From the NCBI GenBank assembly GCA_963774455.1, contig CAVZFD010000005.1, positions 372,001 to 436,000 on the forward strand: DNA of 64,000 nt, read 5' to 3'. The translations under genes and the position numbers were made by a program. The notes beneath the pieces are model-generated. The model was not told the origin of the DNA. It saw nothing but the letters and a program-made list of their open reading frames with translations, and made no database searches. This stretch comes from DATFVA01 sp963774455. GTDB lineage: Bacteria; Bacteroidota; Ignavibacteria; Ignavibacteriales; Ignavibacteriaceae. This document shows, in pieces, positions 45,080 through 53,755 of the stretch (its first letter is position 1; every line of letters starts with the position of its first letter).

Positions 45080-45457
45080 ATGGACATAAGAAATATTGAA
45101 GACATCATACTTTTGGTCGACCTGTTTTATGAGAAGGTTAATCAGGACAGTTTACTATCTCCGATCTTCAACGAATTTGCCAGCGTCAACTGGGAGGAGC
45201 ATCTGCCAGTTATGTATAGTTTCTGGAGTGCTGTTCTTTTTGATACCAACACATATAAAGGGCAGCCCTTCACCTCTCACATAGATCTTCCGGTCACTAC
45301 AGAGCATTTTCAGAGATGGCTGGAACTTTTCAAAAAAACAATAGATGAGAATTTCGAGGGGATGAAGGCCGAAGAAGCAAAAGAGAAAGCTGATTCAATA
45401 GCTAACATTTTTCAGACAAAATTAGGATTAATAACCAATAATCTGAGCATTTTGTAA
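45080..45457 (+). CDS. Group III truncated haemoglobin
   Basis: The 125-residue protein fits group III truncated globins. It has an N-terminal IEDIILLVDLFYEKVNQD helix, FASVNWEEHLPVMYSFWSAVLF in the B-E region, proximal His76 in TTEHFQRWLELF, and a C-terminal EKADSIANIFQTKL helix. Such globins bind O2 or NO and can help remove NO. The start is the ATG at 45080; a longer frame (44957) overlaps the RIC gene and adds non-globin sequence. It is the last gene of the operon. Confidence 0.9.
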   Translation: MDIRNIEDIILLVDLFYEKVNQDSLLSPIFNEFASVNWEEHLPVMYSFWSAVLFDTNTYKGQPFTSHIDLPVTTEHFQRWLELFKKTIDENFEGMKAEEAKEKADSIANIFQTKLGLITNNLSIL

Positions 45458-45624
45458 CATATTAAAAAGCATTGAGATCATCCGGCAATACATTCTGTAA
45501 TGCAGCTACAGGGTGCAATAATACACCGCTCAAACAACTTTAATCCATATTTTATTAAATTAACCGGGTAATTATTAATTAAATTTTAATACCTAATCCT
45601 CTAAACTAAATGTCCGGGGAGAAA

Positions 45625-45825
45625 ATGAAATATTTATACTTTTTTATTCTGGTCTTACTCATTAGCTCACAGGAATACGCCCAATATCCCAATGTGATGA
45701 TAAATAATCCTTCAAGCACTGATCCGGAAGAAGTCTCAATAGCCATTGATCCTTCAAATCCAAATTACCTTGCTGCAGGCGCGAATATAGATTATACGTA
45801 TTATTCAACCGATGGCGGATTATAA
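45625..45825 (+). pseudogene. 5-prime part of a frameshifted Asp-box T9SS protein
   Basis: The ATG at 45625 has GGGGAG six bases upstream and opens a signal peptide (about 3-19, SQEYAQ). The mature part runs EEVSIAIDPSNPNYLAAGAN...YYSTDGG and then meets a stop at 45823-45825. Removing one T at 45820/45821 restores STDGG-YNWNQQ, an Asp-box motif that continues into the next frame. It is one gene broken by a single-base insertion, either real or a sequencing error. Confidence 0.8.
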
Positions 45826-47461
45826 CTGGAACCAGCAGACTTTATCGTCTTCACTCGGAGTCTGGGGTGATCCCTGCCTGGTTTTTGACGGGAGCGGTAA
45901 TTTATATTACGGACACCTCTCTGTAGCCAGCTACTGGATTGATCGAATTGTAATTCAGCGATCCACGAATCATGGAGTTTCTTTTAATGATGGAGCGGGT
46001 ATAGGGTTTAATAATCCCAAGAATCAGGATAAAGAATGGATAGGTGTGGATATGACAAGCTCACCATACCATGGCAGCGTTTATGTGACGTGGACTGAGT
46101 TCGACAGCTACGGCAGTTCAAACCCCGCCGATAGCTCCAGAATCCGTTTCTCGCGTTCCACCGACCAGGGATTGACCTGGTCGCCTGCAGTAACGGTCAG
46201 CGATGTCAGCGGCGATTGTATTGATAGTGATAATACGGATGAAGGTGCAGTTCCATGTGTGGGACCCGATGGTCAGGTATATGTCAGCTGGGCGGGCCCG
46301 CTTGGATTAATGTTCGATAAATCGACAAACGGTGGAACAACCTGGGGAAATGATATTTTTGTTTCTGATATCCCCGGCGGATGGGACTTTGCTGTATCAG
46401 GTATATACCGTGCTAATGGTCTGCCTATAACAGCCTGTGATACAGGAAGTTCATCTCCCCACAAGGGCAGCATTTATATTAATTGGTCTGATCAGAGAAA
46501 CGGAACTGAAAATACGGATGTTTTCTTTGTAAAATCGACTGATGGAGGAAATACATGGACCTCACCGTTAAAGGTTAATGACGATAATACAACCCGCCAC
46601 CAGTTTTTCACCTGGATGACCATCGACCAGACGACAGGCTTCATTTACTGCTGTTTCTATGACAGAAGGAATACTACTAGTGCAGCCACTGATGTTTTTG
46701 TTGCCAGGTCTACCGACGGCGGCGATACTTTTGAAAATTTTAAAGTCAGTGAATCATCATTTACTCCAACGTCCGGAATATTCTTCGGCGATTATACGAA
46801 TATAGCTGCATATAACAGGATGGTTTACCCGATGTGGATGCGTCTCAGCAATTCAACACTTAGTGTCTGGACAGCAGTTATTCATGATACAACTACAGTT
46901 GTACCCGTTGAACTTTCGTCATTCAGCTTCGAAACATCAGGTGGTAAGGTACTTCTAAGCTGGGAGACCCAGACTGAAACAAACAACAGAGGATTTGAAG
47001 TAGAGAGAAGCAGAAATTCAAAAGATTGGGCTACGATTGGCTTTGTAGACGGAAAAGGAACATCAACCTTTCCAAATAAATATAAATATACTGATACACC
47101 ATTATCCGGCGGAACTTATTATTACAGGTTGAAACAGGTTGACTTCACGGGAGAGCAGAGGTATTCAAAAATCCTGGAAGTAAATCTCATGGTCATTACA
47201 AGTTTTTCGCTTGAGCAGAATTATCCGAATCCTTTTAATCCTTCTACTACTATTGGATATGAATTACCAGTGGAATCTAATGTGATGATAAAAGTTTTCG
47301 ATGTTCTCGGAAATGAAGTTGCAACTCTTGTAAACGGTAAGCAGACAGCCGGAGTTCACGAAGTTAAATTCGACGGCTCTAAACAGGGCAGCGGAATGTA
47401 TATATACAGGATGAGTACCGATAATGTTACAATTACGAAAAAAATGATTTTAATGAAATAA
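45812..47461 (+). CDS. Asp-box (BNR/sialidase-like) protein with T9SS sorting domain, 3-prime part
   Basis: This frame holds the main body of the protein that starts at 45625. At least five Asp-box repeats of the form S-x-(D/N)-x-G-x-(T/S)-(W/F) are visible (STNHGVSF, STDQGLTW, STNGGTTW, STDGGNTW, STDGGDTF), which point to a beta-propeller of the sialidase or BNR type. A beta-sandwich starting VPVELSSFSF follows, and a Por sorting domain (QNYPNPFNPST ... KKMILMK) ends it. A sialidase FRIP motif was not found, so it may be a binding propeller and not an enzyme. The apparent ATG at 45812 lies inside the broken gene and has no ribosome site. Confidence 0.82.
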   Translation: MADYNWNQQTLSSSLGVWGDPCLVFDGSGNLYYGHLSVASYWIDRIVIQRSTNHGVSFNDGAGIGFNNPKNQDKEWIGVDMTSSPYHGSVYVTWTEFDSYGSSNPADSSRIRFSRSTDQGLTWSPAVTVSDVSGDCIDSDNTDEGAVPCVGPDGQVYVSWAGPLGLMFDKSTNGGTTWGNDIFVSDIPGGWDFAVSGIYRANGLPITACDTGSSSPHKGSIYINWSDQRNGTENTDVFFVKSTDGGNTWTSPLKVNDDNTTRHQFFTWMTIDQTTGFIYCCFYDRRNTTSAATDVFVARSTDGGDTFENFKVSESSFTPTSGIFFGDYTNIAAYNRMVYPMWMRLSNSTLSVWTAVIHDTTTVVPVELSSFSFETSGGKVLLSWETQTETNNRGFEVERSRNSKDWATIGFVDGKGTSTFPNKYKYTDTPLSGGTYYYRLKQVDFTGEQRYSKILEVNLMVITSFSLEQNYPNPFNPSTTIGYELPVESNVMIKVFDVLGNEVATLVNGKQTAGVHEVKFDGSKQGSGMYIYRMSTDNVTITKKMILMK

Positions 47462-47484
47462 AAAATCCTTAAGATTACCATTAT

Positions 47485-47510
47485 AAAGGCTGCCGGAAGG
47501 GCAGCCTTTT
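47485..47510 (+). terminator. Rho-independent terminator
   Basis: AAAGGCTGCC pairs with GGCAGCCTTT around a five-base GGAAG loop, followed by TTTCTT. It lies 24 bases after the stop of the Asp-box gene. Confidence 0.85.
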
Positions 47511-47537
47511 CTTAATAGCGGGTAAATTGTTTAGGGG

Positions 47538-47620
47538 TCACTTCAGCAGAAGCATTTTCTGAGCTGCCGGTCCCGAGCTGATAGAAATAGACGCCGCGTA
47601 TAAAGCATAGAACCCAGACA
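47538..47620 (-). pseudogene. Decayed end of a T9SS sorting domain
   Basis: On the minus strand the DNA encodes RGVYFYQLGTGS and, after a frame change, AQKMLLLK and a stop at 47538-47540. GVYFYQL and KMLLLK are the typical last strands of Por sorting domains. No longer open frame continues upstream. It is a leftover gene end between convergent genes. The rest of the gap (to 47747) holds two hairpins: CCGGG-N7-CCCGG at 47658 and an 8-bp stem GAGGCCTG/CAGGCCTC at 47674-47708. Confidence 0.6.
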
Positions 47621-47747
47621 TTTTTGATAATTACTGGATTTACATCAGATGAGTTTTCCGGGAAAAATACCCGGAGGCCTGTAATGACACTAAGTCAAAA
47701 CAGGCCTCACCTTTGGTCCCGACATAGGAGAGTCGAGGTAAATCATC

Positions 47748-48167
47748 CTACGGTATCGTATAATTAGAGGTAACATTGAAGTCTTTTTTATCAGGTGAAG
47801 TTTTTCCGATAAAAGTAAAGACAAACTGCATCCCGGGAGAAGTTCCTGTATATTCATCCATAAGATGCCATTGATCCTTGGGATAAACAGTTGTTCCATC
47901 ACCCTGGTATGTGAAGTCATAATTTTCGGAAGCGACTTTAACATTAACAGAAGTGAGTGTCACATCAACATTGGGCTTTGCCAATAGTTCAATTCCATTA
48001 TTTTGACCGGGTTGTGACATTATAGTGAAACTTACTGTTCCTCCCTGGGTACCTCCACCAATACCTCCGCCTAAACCTCCATCTGTTGTGCTGCTGACAG
48101 CATTGTCACTGCATCCTGCCGCGAAAAAGAACGCAAAAGCTGTAAATAAAGAAAAGATGTATTTCAT
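47748..48167 (-). CDS. Small Gly-rich lipoprotein
   Basis: The 139-residue protein has a lipoprotein signal with lipobox AAGC (about 16-19), then a Gly-rich flexible linker (GGLGGGIGGGTQGG, about 30-43), and a compact beta-rich domain with spaced VDVTLTSVNVKV and FVFTFIGKTS. I do not recognise the domain; the pattern would fit an immunoglobulin-like fold. It is the last gene of the minus-strand run and follows the beta-barrel gene by 29 bases, so the pair may act together in the outer membrane. Confidence 0.7.
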   Translation of the reverse strand: MKYIFSLFTAFAFFFAAGCSDNAVSSTTDGGLGGGIGGGTQGGTVSFTIMSQPGQNNGIELLAKPNVDVTLTSVNVKVASENYDFTYQGDGTTVYPKDQWHLMDEYTGTSPGMQFVFTFIGKTSPDKKDFNVTSNYTIP

Positions 48168-48196
48168 AACTTACTCCACTTTAGTCATTTATTTTA

Positions 48197-48829
48197 TTAT
48201 ATCCGGAATTTGAGACTCACGCCGAGCTTTAAAGAGAAGATGCTATTACTTATACCAGGAAAATTATAAGTATCTGTCAGAGGTATATAAGCCATAAAAT
48301 CTGTTCCCATAAACATTCCCTCACTGAGAGTAAATGTATATCCCGTCCCCACAGCTATATCAAATCTTATCGTTTTTGTCTCAAGATCCATCGGCTGGGT
48401 AACCGGAGTCTGCCCCGTGGCAACCTGGGTTACTTCACCGCTGGAATTAAGTTTAATGCCGAAAGAAGGTCCAGCTACCATATAAAAACCACTGAACTCT
48501 GCTTTGAACAACGGATCAATGGAAACATAAGAGAGTGAGAGGGTTCGATCAGTTGTAACATTGTTAGCTGTCTGTGAATTCGAAAAATTCTTCATATCAA
48601 AGACAGTCAAATTCACCATTAACCCTATGTGGCTGCTGAACGACGCATCAACTGTTCCTCCTACACCGACCCCAATTCCATTATAGGAACCTGTTAATCC
48701 CTTCTGATTATAGATATTCATATTTCCAGAAACCCTTGGACCAATAAGCACCCTTTGTGCAAATCCTGATTCCATAAACAAAAAACTAAATAGTATTGTG
48801 AAAGCGAAAAGTGAAAAATACTTTCTCAT
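48197..48829 (-). CDS. Outer-membrane beta-barrel protein
   Basis: The 210-residue protein has a signal peptide (about 1-24, cleavage near GFAQ) and alternating amphipathic strands. The C-terminal strand SLKLGVSLKFRI ends in an aromatic-residue pattern typical of outer-membrane barrels, and GPSFGIKLN and DIAVGTGYTF are spaced as in the OmpW/PorT-like eight-strand type. No catalytic feature is visible. It may be the regulated target, or a neighbour by chance, of the two-component genes upstream. Confidence 0.75.
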   Translation of the reverse strand: MRKYFSLFAFTILFSFLFMESGFAQRVLIGPRVSGNMNIYNQKGLTGSYNGIGVGVGGTVDASFSSHIGLMVNLTVFDMKNFSNSQTANNVTTDRTLSLSYVSIDPLFKAEFSGFYMVAGPSFGIKLNSSGEVTQVATGQTPVTQPMDLETKTIRFDIAVGTGYTFTLSEGMFMGTDFMAYIPLTDTYNFPGISNSIFSLKLGVSLKFRI

Positions 48830-48902
48830 AATGACTCTCCTTTTTTTGTGATAAATTTTCAGGACCTGTTAAGACCTGATTTATTTTCAGAACATTTCCT
48901 TA

Positions 48903-49532
48903 TTAGTGAATGCCGGATTTACTTTTTAAACGGATTTTTTCATAGATATTTCCGATCATATGCAGAATGTCTTCTACACTATTTTGGGTCTCCTCAGCTA
49001 CAGTGGAATAAGATTTCCCAGATGATATATTTAAAAGCAAATCCCATTCTTCCTGGTTGAAAGAATTAGCCGGATTACCATACGGCGCATTGCTTTTTTC
49101 AATTGTCTCTATTATGCACCTCGCTATATGCGGAGTCATTGAAGAACGTCCGTTCACAAGTCCGACTATTGAATCACATAAGATTTGAGGTGGTATATTT
49201 TTCGGAAGGAACCCGGCTGCCCCGGCAGCAATCGTATCGAAAATGTTTTCATCATCTTCATAATTGGTGGAAATAATTTGTACCTGGTCAGGATAATGCG
49301 TTCTGAAATATTTCAATGCTTCGGTCAGAGAAATTCCAGGCAGCCTGATGTCGATCAGTACGACATCTGCTTCCTCCAACATTTTGTCTTTAAATGCCTC
49401 TTCACAGTCATTGTAGGATCCAATAAATTCAAAATGATGGGATTCTTTGAAGATCATCTCCCAACTGCTGCGTATAAAGCGGTTATTTTCCACAACCGCA
49501 ATCTTAAATTTATTATCCCTTCCGTTGTTCAT
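48903..49532 (-). CDS. Response regulator, degenerate NarL-like
   Basis: The 209-residue protein has a receiver domain with phospho-acceptor Asp61 (VVLIDIRLPG) and Lys in FLPKNIPP. The usual acidic pair near residue 15 is Glu-Asn, so one metal-binding acid is lost. The C-terminal region aligns with the LuxR-type helix-turn-helix of the next response regulator (WDLLLNISSGKSYSTVAEETQNSVEDILHMIGNIYEKIRLKSKS), but the recognition helix is altered. The two are clear paralogues from tandem duplication. It may bind DNA weakly, act as a partner of its paralogue, or be losing function. Confidence 0.8.
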   Translation of the reverse strand: MNNGRDNKFKIAVVENNRFIRSSWEMIFKESHHFEFIGSYNDCEEAFKDKMLEEADVVLIDIRLPGISLTEALKYFRTHYPDQVQIISTNYEDDENIFDTIAAGAAGFLPKNIPPQILCDSIVGLVNGRSSMTPHIARCIIETIEKSNAPYGNPANSFNQEEWDLLLNISSGKSYSTVAEETQNSVEDILHMIGNIYEKIRLKSKSGIH

Positions 49533-49629
49533 CCGGATACATATTTTAATTTCAGGGGAAAATTAGAAATGTAAATAAGGGAAAGCACTACAGATAGCCG
49601 TAGTTTTTATAATAATCGTGAACTACAGA

Positions 49630-50277
49630 TCAGAAGGGGGGTAATAATCTTTTTTTAATTCCTTTTGCTACTGCCTCACTCCTGGAGTGGACATGCAGCT
49701 TTTCGTAGATATGCCTTATATGATAGTAGACTCCATCCAGGGAAAGATGAATCTCACCGGCTATCATCGAATAAGGTTTTCCTTGCGCCATTAGTTCAAG
49801 TATAGTCATCTCCCTTTCTGTTAATCTTATCTGTTCATCCGATTTCTGAAAAGCAGTAATTACTTTACGTGCTATTTCAGGAGTCATTGGAGAGCCCCCT
49901 CTGTACGCAGTTCTGATAGCATTTACTAATTCCTCAGAAGATATTTTTTTCAGCAGATACCCCACTGCTCCTGCCCGGAGGGCGTTAAAAATATCCTGAT
50001 CTTCATCATGAACAGTACACATAATTATGATTAATGCAGGAAATCGACCCTTTAAATATTTTATACCCTCAATACCCGAAATACCCGGAAGGCCGATATC
50101 CATAATAACAATATCTGTTATGTCGAAATCACCTTTGCAGAACGCATCTTCGCAGCTCCCAAAGCTTCCGCATACCCTGAACCCTTCGGTATTTTCCAGG
50201 CTAATCTCCCAACCGCTTCTTACAAACTTATTATCTTCAATAATTGTTATATAAATAATATCTTTTGCATCCAGCAT
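49630..50277 (-). CDS. NarL/FixJ-type response regulator
   Basis: The 215-residue protein has a receiver domain with Glu14-Asp15 at the metal site (TIIEDNKF), phospho-acceptor Asp60 (VIMDIGLPG), and Lys in YLLKKISSEE. The LuxR-type DNA-binding domain (about 145-205) has the standard LTEREMTILELMAQGKPYSMIAGEIHLSLDGVYYHIRHIYEKL pattern. It starts 31 bases after the end of the propeller kinase, which must be its partner. Transcription targets are unknown; the barrel and lipoprotein genes downstream are candidates. Confidence 0.92.
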   Translation of the reverse strand: MLDAKDIIYITIIEDNKFVRSGWEISLENTEGFRVCGSFGSCEDAFCKGDFDITDIVIMDIGLPGISGIEGIKYLKGRFPALIIIMCTVHDEDQDIFNALRAGAVGYLLKKISSEELVNAIRTAYRGGSPMTPEIARKVITAFQKSDEQIRLTEREMTILELMAQGKPYSMIAGEIHLSLDGVYYHIRHIYEKLHVHSRSEAVAKGIKKRLLPPF

Positions 50278-50308
50278 AAAAACCTTTCATTAAATAAAAA
50301 TCCAAGGC

Positions 50309-53300
50309 TTATAAGGGTATTAAAAGTTTCCAATACGTTCCATTGCCAGGTGAAGTCGTTAGGTTTGCTGTTCCATTAAGAGCCGCTGTCCGGGACATAA
50401 TATTTTTTATTCCATCACGTTCTGAGGGAATTGAAGGATCAAAACCTGTTCCATCATCTTTAACGATTAACACTAAGTTTTCCCTTTCCACAGTTATGGA
50501 AATATCCATCGATGAACATTCAGAGTGTTTTACCGCATTTGTAATCAATTCCTTGAATATAAGCCAGAGGTTTCTTCTTTCTTCCATAGCCAAAGCTTTT
50601 CCCTGCGCAGTTTCCGGAAAATTAATATTATAAGAAATATTCCTGCTCTCACACAGATCTGATGCATACCTTCTGAATTTAGGAAAAATAACATCCCACC
50701 TGTCATTTTCCGGATTGATAGACCAAATAATATCATGCATCCCCTCTTGAACTTCTTCGGTACTTTCCTGGATTAGGGAGATAAGTTTCTGCATTACGGG
50801 GGTCTTTTCCCGGCCAACCTCTTTTGAGATAGCTTCTGAGAAATATGCTATTCCTGTCAGAGTAGCACTTACATCATCATGAAGATCTTTTGCAATTCTA
50901 ATTCGTGTCCGCTCAAGTTCCAGGAGTTTAATTAATCTATAGCGGTGAATTGAATAAAGGAGTAATCCAAACAAAATGACGAGCATGCTCCTGAACCACC
51001 ATGTTTGCCAGAAAGGCGGCGTGATAATGATGGAAAGTGTTTTAACTGCAGGATTCCATATTCCGTCGCCATTCGATCCCTTAAGCATGAAAACATATTT
51101 CCCGGGGGATATATTTGTATAGAACGCCCTCCTTATTTTGTTTGTGGTTACCCAGTCCTTGTCAACTCCGGATAATTTGTAGGAATATTTATTTTTTTCA
51201 GGTGCACTAAAATCAAGGGCAGCAAATTCAATTGAAAAAAAGTTTTCCTCATATGATAACCGGACATCATCAAGCAACGGATATGCCCGCCCGGCCATAA
51301 GAGGTTCATTTTTAATATAGAAGCCAGTTATCATGACCGGTGGGATATAATTGTTATCTTCAATTTTTTCAGGATTAAAGACATTTATTCCATTTATACC
51401 GCCAAAATATAGCAACCCTTCTTTTGAGCAGAAGGCCGCGCCCTGGTTGAATTCATCACTTTGCAGACCATCGGATTTGTAGTAGTTTTTGCAAGTACGA
51501 CTATACAGGTTGAATTTTGCCAGCCCTCTATTCGTCGCTATCCAGATATTGCCTTTGCCGCCCGGAAGTATTGAGCAGATTACATTACTTGGCAAACCGT
51601 TTTTAGTGGTAAAAGTATTGAAAGATAGAGTGCCTTTATCATAAAGGTTTAACCCTCCGCCCCACGTTCCTATCCAGATCTTCCCATTTTCATCCTGATA
51701 TAAACTCCATATACTATTACTGCTAAGACTGTTTTCATTGTAAGGATCTGAGTAGAAATTTGTGAACTTTCCTTTCATTGGATCGAAACAACTTAGTCCT
51801 GTATTCTGGGTTCCAATCCACAAATTCCCTTCAGAGTCTTCCATGAGAGTAGAGATAGAATTCCCACAAATACTGTTTTTATCGGAGGGAATATGGGAGT
51901 AATGAATTACTTTTTTACTAATTGGGTTATAACACCAGAGTCCGGCGATTAGAGAACCAAACCAGATGTTCCCTTTTCTATCTTCAAGAATGCATTGTAT
52001 CCCTCCTATTTTCAGATCCGGTAATGTGAAAGGAAAAAAGTCCTTTTCATTTCTATGGATTGTATAGATACCGCCGGCAATTGAATTTGTCCCCGGATCT
52101 GTTGCCGCCCAAATTGTACCCCTGGAATCTTCAAAAAGCGAGGTTATAGAATTACTCCCGAGAGGAGGTTTCTTCAGGAAAAACATAAGTCTGCCTTTTT
52201 TGTCCCGGCAGATAAGTCCTCCTCCGTCAGTTCCGATCCAGAGTCTTCCACTCCTGTCTTCAAGAAGAGATAAAACTGGAGGATTATTAATATCTTCCAG
52301 GTTAAATGAGACAGTATGGAAACTTTGTTTCTTATAATCGAACCTGCTAACACCACCTCCTGAAGTCCCAATCCAGATTCCACCGCTATTATCCTGGTAG
52401 AAAGACATTATAGCGCCTTTCCCAACTGTCGAACTATTCGAAGGATCACTTCTGAAATTAAGGAAGGTTTCTGAATCTTGCTCAAGAAGGCATAGACCCG
52501 CATCTATCGTACCCACCCAGGTATTTAATTTACTATCAGTAAAGACACTCATGATCCGGTTAGTTGGCAAGGAGCCCGGCTTCCTGCTATCATAATAATA
52601 TTCTTTAAATTTATCGGATGATGGTTCAAAGCAGACGATACCGCCGCTGGCTGTAGCTGACCATATCTTTCCAGTTCTGTCTTTAGCCAGGTTCATTTGG
52701 ATATCGCTTCTCAGTTTGTTTTGGCTGCTGGTTGTCCTGTACCAGCTTACAATCCTGCCCGAAACTAGGCTTTTCTTTAACAAACCTTCCCAGGTACCCA
52801 TCCAGATATTACCTGAATCATCGATACACAAACTCTGGACATGGATGACAGGTTCGGCAGTTAGAGATTCGGAACCTGACTTTAATATCATGAAAGAATC
52901 CGCTGTTGAATTATAACTGTAGAGCGCACCTGACATACCTCCGGCATAAAGCGTACCACCGGGAGACTCGGTTATAGATATAATTCTGGAAGCTCTGTTA
53001 TTCTTAACATCACCGAACTGATAATGTCTGAAGTGATCCTGTAAATAATCGTACCTATCGATATTTCCACTAAGAGTTATGATCCAAAGATTTTTTCTGC
53101 TGTCAGTGAAAACTTTCCTGATACCAAGATCACTAACTGTAGAGGGATCAAGCGGGTCGTGCCTGTAAATAGTGAATTTATATCCGTCATATTTATTCAA
53201 TCCGTCTAAAGTTGCAAACCACATAAACCCATATTTGTCCTGAGTAATACTTAGTACAGATGATTGGGATAACCCCTGCTCCAGGGAGATTGTGTGAAAT

Positions 53301-53398
53301 CTAAATTCTTCCTGAGGGTACAAAAATATAGGCAAACCAGGGGCTCCTGTAATCAGAAGAACAAAAAAAAGAAAATTTTTGATTTTTAAAGATTTTAT
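50309..53398 (-). CDS. Two-propeller sensor histidine kinase (Reg_prop, Y_Y_Y, HisKA_3)
   Basis: The protein has about 1029 residues. Fourteen Reg_prop motifs (variants of (I/L)W(I/F)GTxxGGLxxYD) make two seven-bladed propellers in the periplasm, followed by a Y_Y_Y domain, one membrane helix and a cytosolic HisKA_3 domain with the phospho-His in RIAKDLHDDVSATLTG (residue 819 from TTG, 840 from ATA). An ATPase domain ends the chain. There is no fused receiver or AraC domain, unlike HTCS proteins; the response regulator is the next gene. The frame extends upstream of the TTG at 53335 through a full signal peptide (KSLKIKNFLFFVLLITGAPG) to an ATA at 53398, with GGGAGG six bases before. ATA is therefore the probable start. 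Confidence 0.88.
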   Translation of the reverse strand: MKSLKIKNFLFFVLLITGAPGLPIFLYPQEEFRFHTISLEQGLSQSSVLSITQDKYGFMWFATLDGLNKYDGYKFTIYRHDPLDPSTVSDLGIRKVFTDSRKNLWIITLSGNIDRYDYLQDHFRHYQFGDVKNNRASRIISITESPGGTLYAGGMSGALYSYNSTADSFMILKSGSESLTAEPVIHVQSLCIDDSGNIWMGTWEGLLKKSLVSGRIVSWYRTTSSQNKLRSDIQMNLAKDRTGKIWSATASGGIVCFEPSSDKFKEYYYDSRKPGSLPTNRIMSVFTDSKLNTWVGTIDAGLCLLEQDSETFLNFRSDPSNSSTVGKGAIMSFYQDNSGGIWIGTSGGGVSRFDYKKQSFHTVSFNLEDINNPPVLSLLEDRSGRLWIGTDGGGLICRDKKGRLMFFLKKPPLGSNSITSLFEDSRGTIWAATDPGTNSIAGGIYTIHRNEKDFFPFTLPDLKIGGIQCILEDRKGNIWFGSLIAGLWCYNPISKKVIHYSHIPSDKNSICGNSISTLMEDSEGNLWIGTQNTGLSCFDPMKGKFTNFYSDPYNENSLSSNSIWSLYQDENGKIWIGTWGGGLNLYDKGTLSFNTFTTKNGLPSNVICSILPGGKGNIWIATNRGLAKFNLYSRTCKNYYKSDGLQSDEFNQGAAFCSKEGLLYFGGINGINVFNPEKIEDNNYIPPVMITGFYIKNEPLMAGRAYPLLDDVRLSYEENFFSIEFAALDFSAPEKNKYSYKLSGVDKDWVTTNKIRRAFYTNISPGKYVFMLKGSNGDGIWNPAVKTLSIIITPPFWQTWWFRSMLVILFGLLLYSIHRYRLIKLLELERTRIRIAKDLHDDVSATLTGIAYFSEAISKEVGREKTPVMQKLISLIQESTEEVQEGMHDIIWSINPENDRWDVIFPKFRRYASDLCESRNISYNINFPETAQGKALAMEERRNLWLIFKELITNAVKHSECSSMDISITVERENLVLIVKDDGTGFDPSIPSERDGIKNIMSRTAALNGTANLTTSPGNGTYWKLLIPL

Positions 53399-53755
53399 TT
53401 ATAACCTCCCAAAGTTATAAAATCAAAATCCTTGGGGGGAAATGAAAAGAGGTACTGAAGATTCTACTTATCCCGGCAAGGTAATAAATATGAACTGTGT
53501 ACATAAAAGTTACTTCCTTTTCACTGAATTCTCAAGATGCAGGGAAAGAATTCATCCCAAATTAATCCTTTACTTTCTTTTCATCCAGCGTCTTTCTTAG
53601 CAGCATTACCTTGAACTCTGCGGTAAACTAAGGCTTTGGTACTTTCATTAAAATGGTTGAAAAATTACAAAAACAACCAAAATGGTTTAATATTTATATA
53701 TTCAACTGAAATGGTTGGTTTTTAAATTTGTGTGTGTTAAATTTGAATCAATATT
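53399..53755. other. Intergenic region between propeller kinase and SatD operon
   Basis: About 360 bases lie between divergent genes. The half near the kinase holds its GGGAGG ribosome site; the half near satD holds the three phased AAATGGTT repeats listed separately. No further gene was found. Confidence 0.6.
53650..53736. repeat. Three direct repeats with 29-bp period (core AAATGGTT)
   Basis: AAATGGTT starts at 53651, 53680 and 53709, exactly 29 bases apart. The first two 29-base units agree at about 21 positions; the third agrees mainly in the core. AACCA-AAA-TGGTT at 53675-53687 makes a dyad with the second core, and TGGTTG/CAACCA pair across the first unit. The array ends just upstream of the satD start codon (53756), so it probably binds a regulator of this operon. 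Confidence 0.65.
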
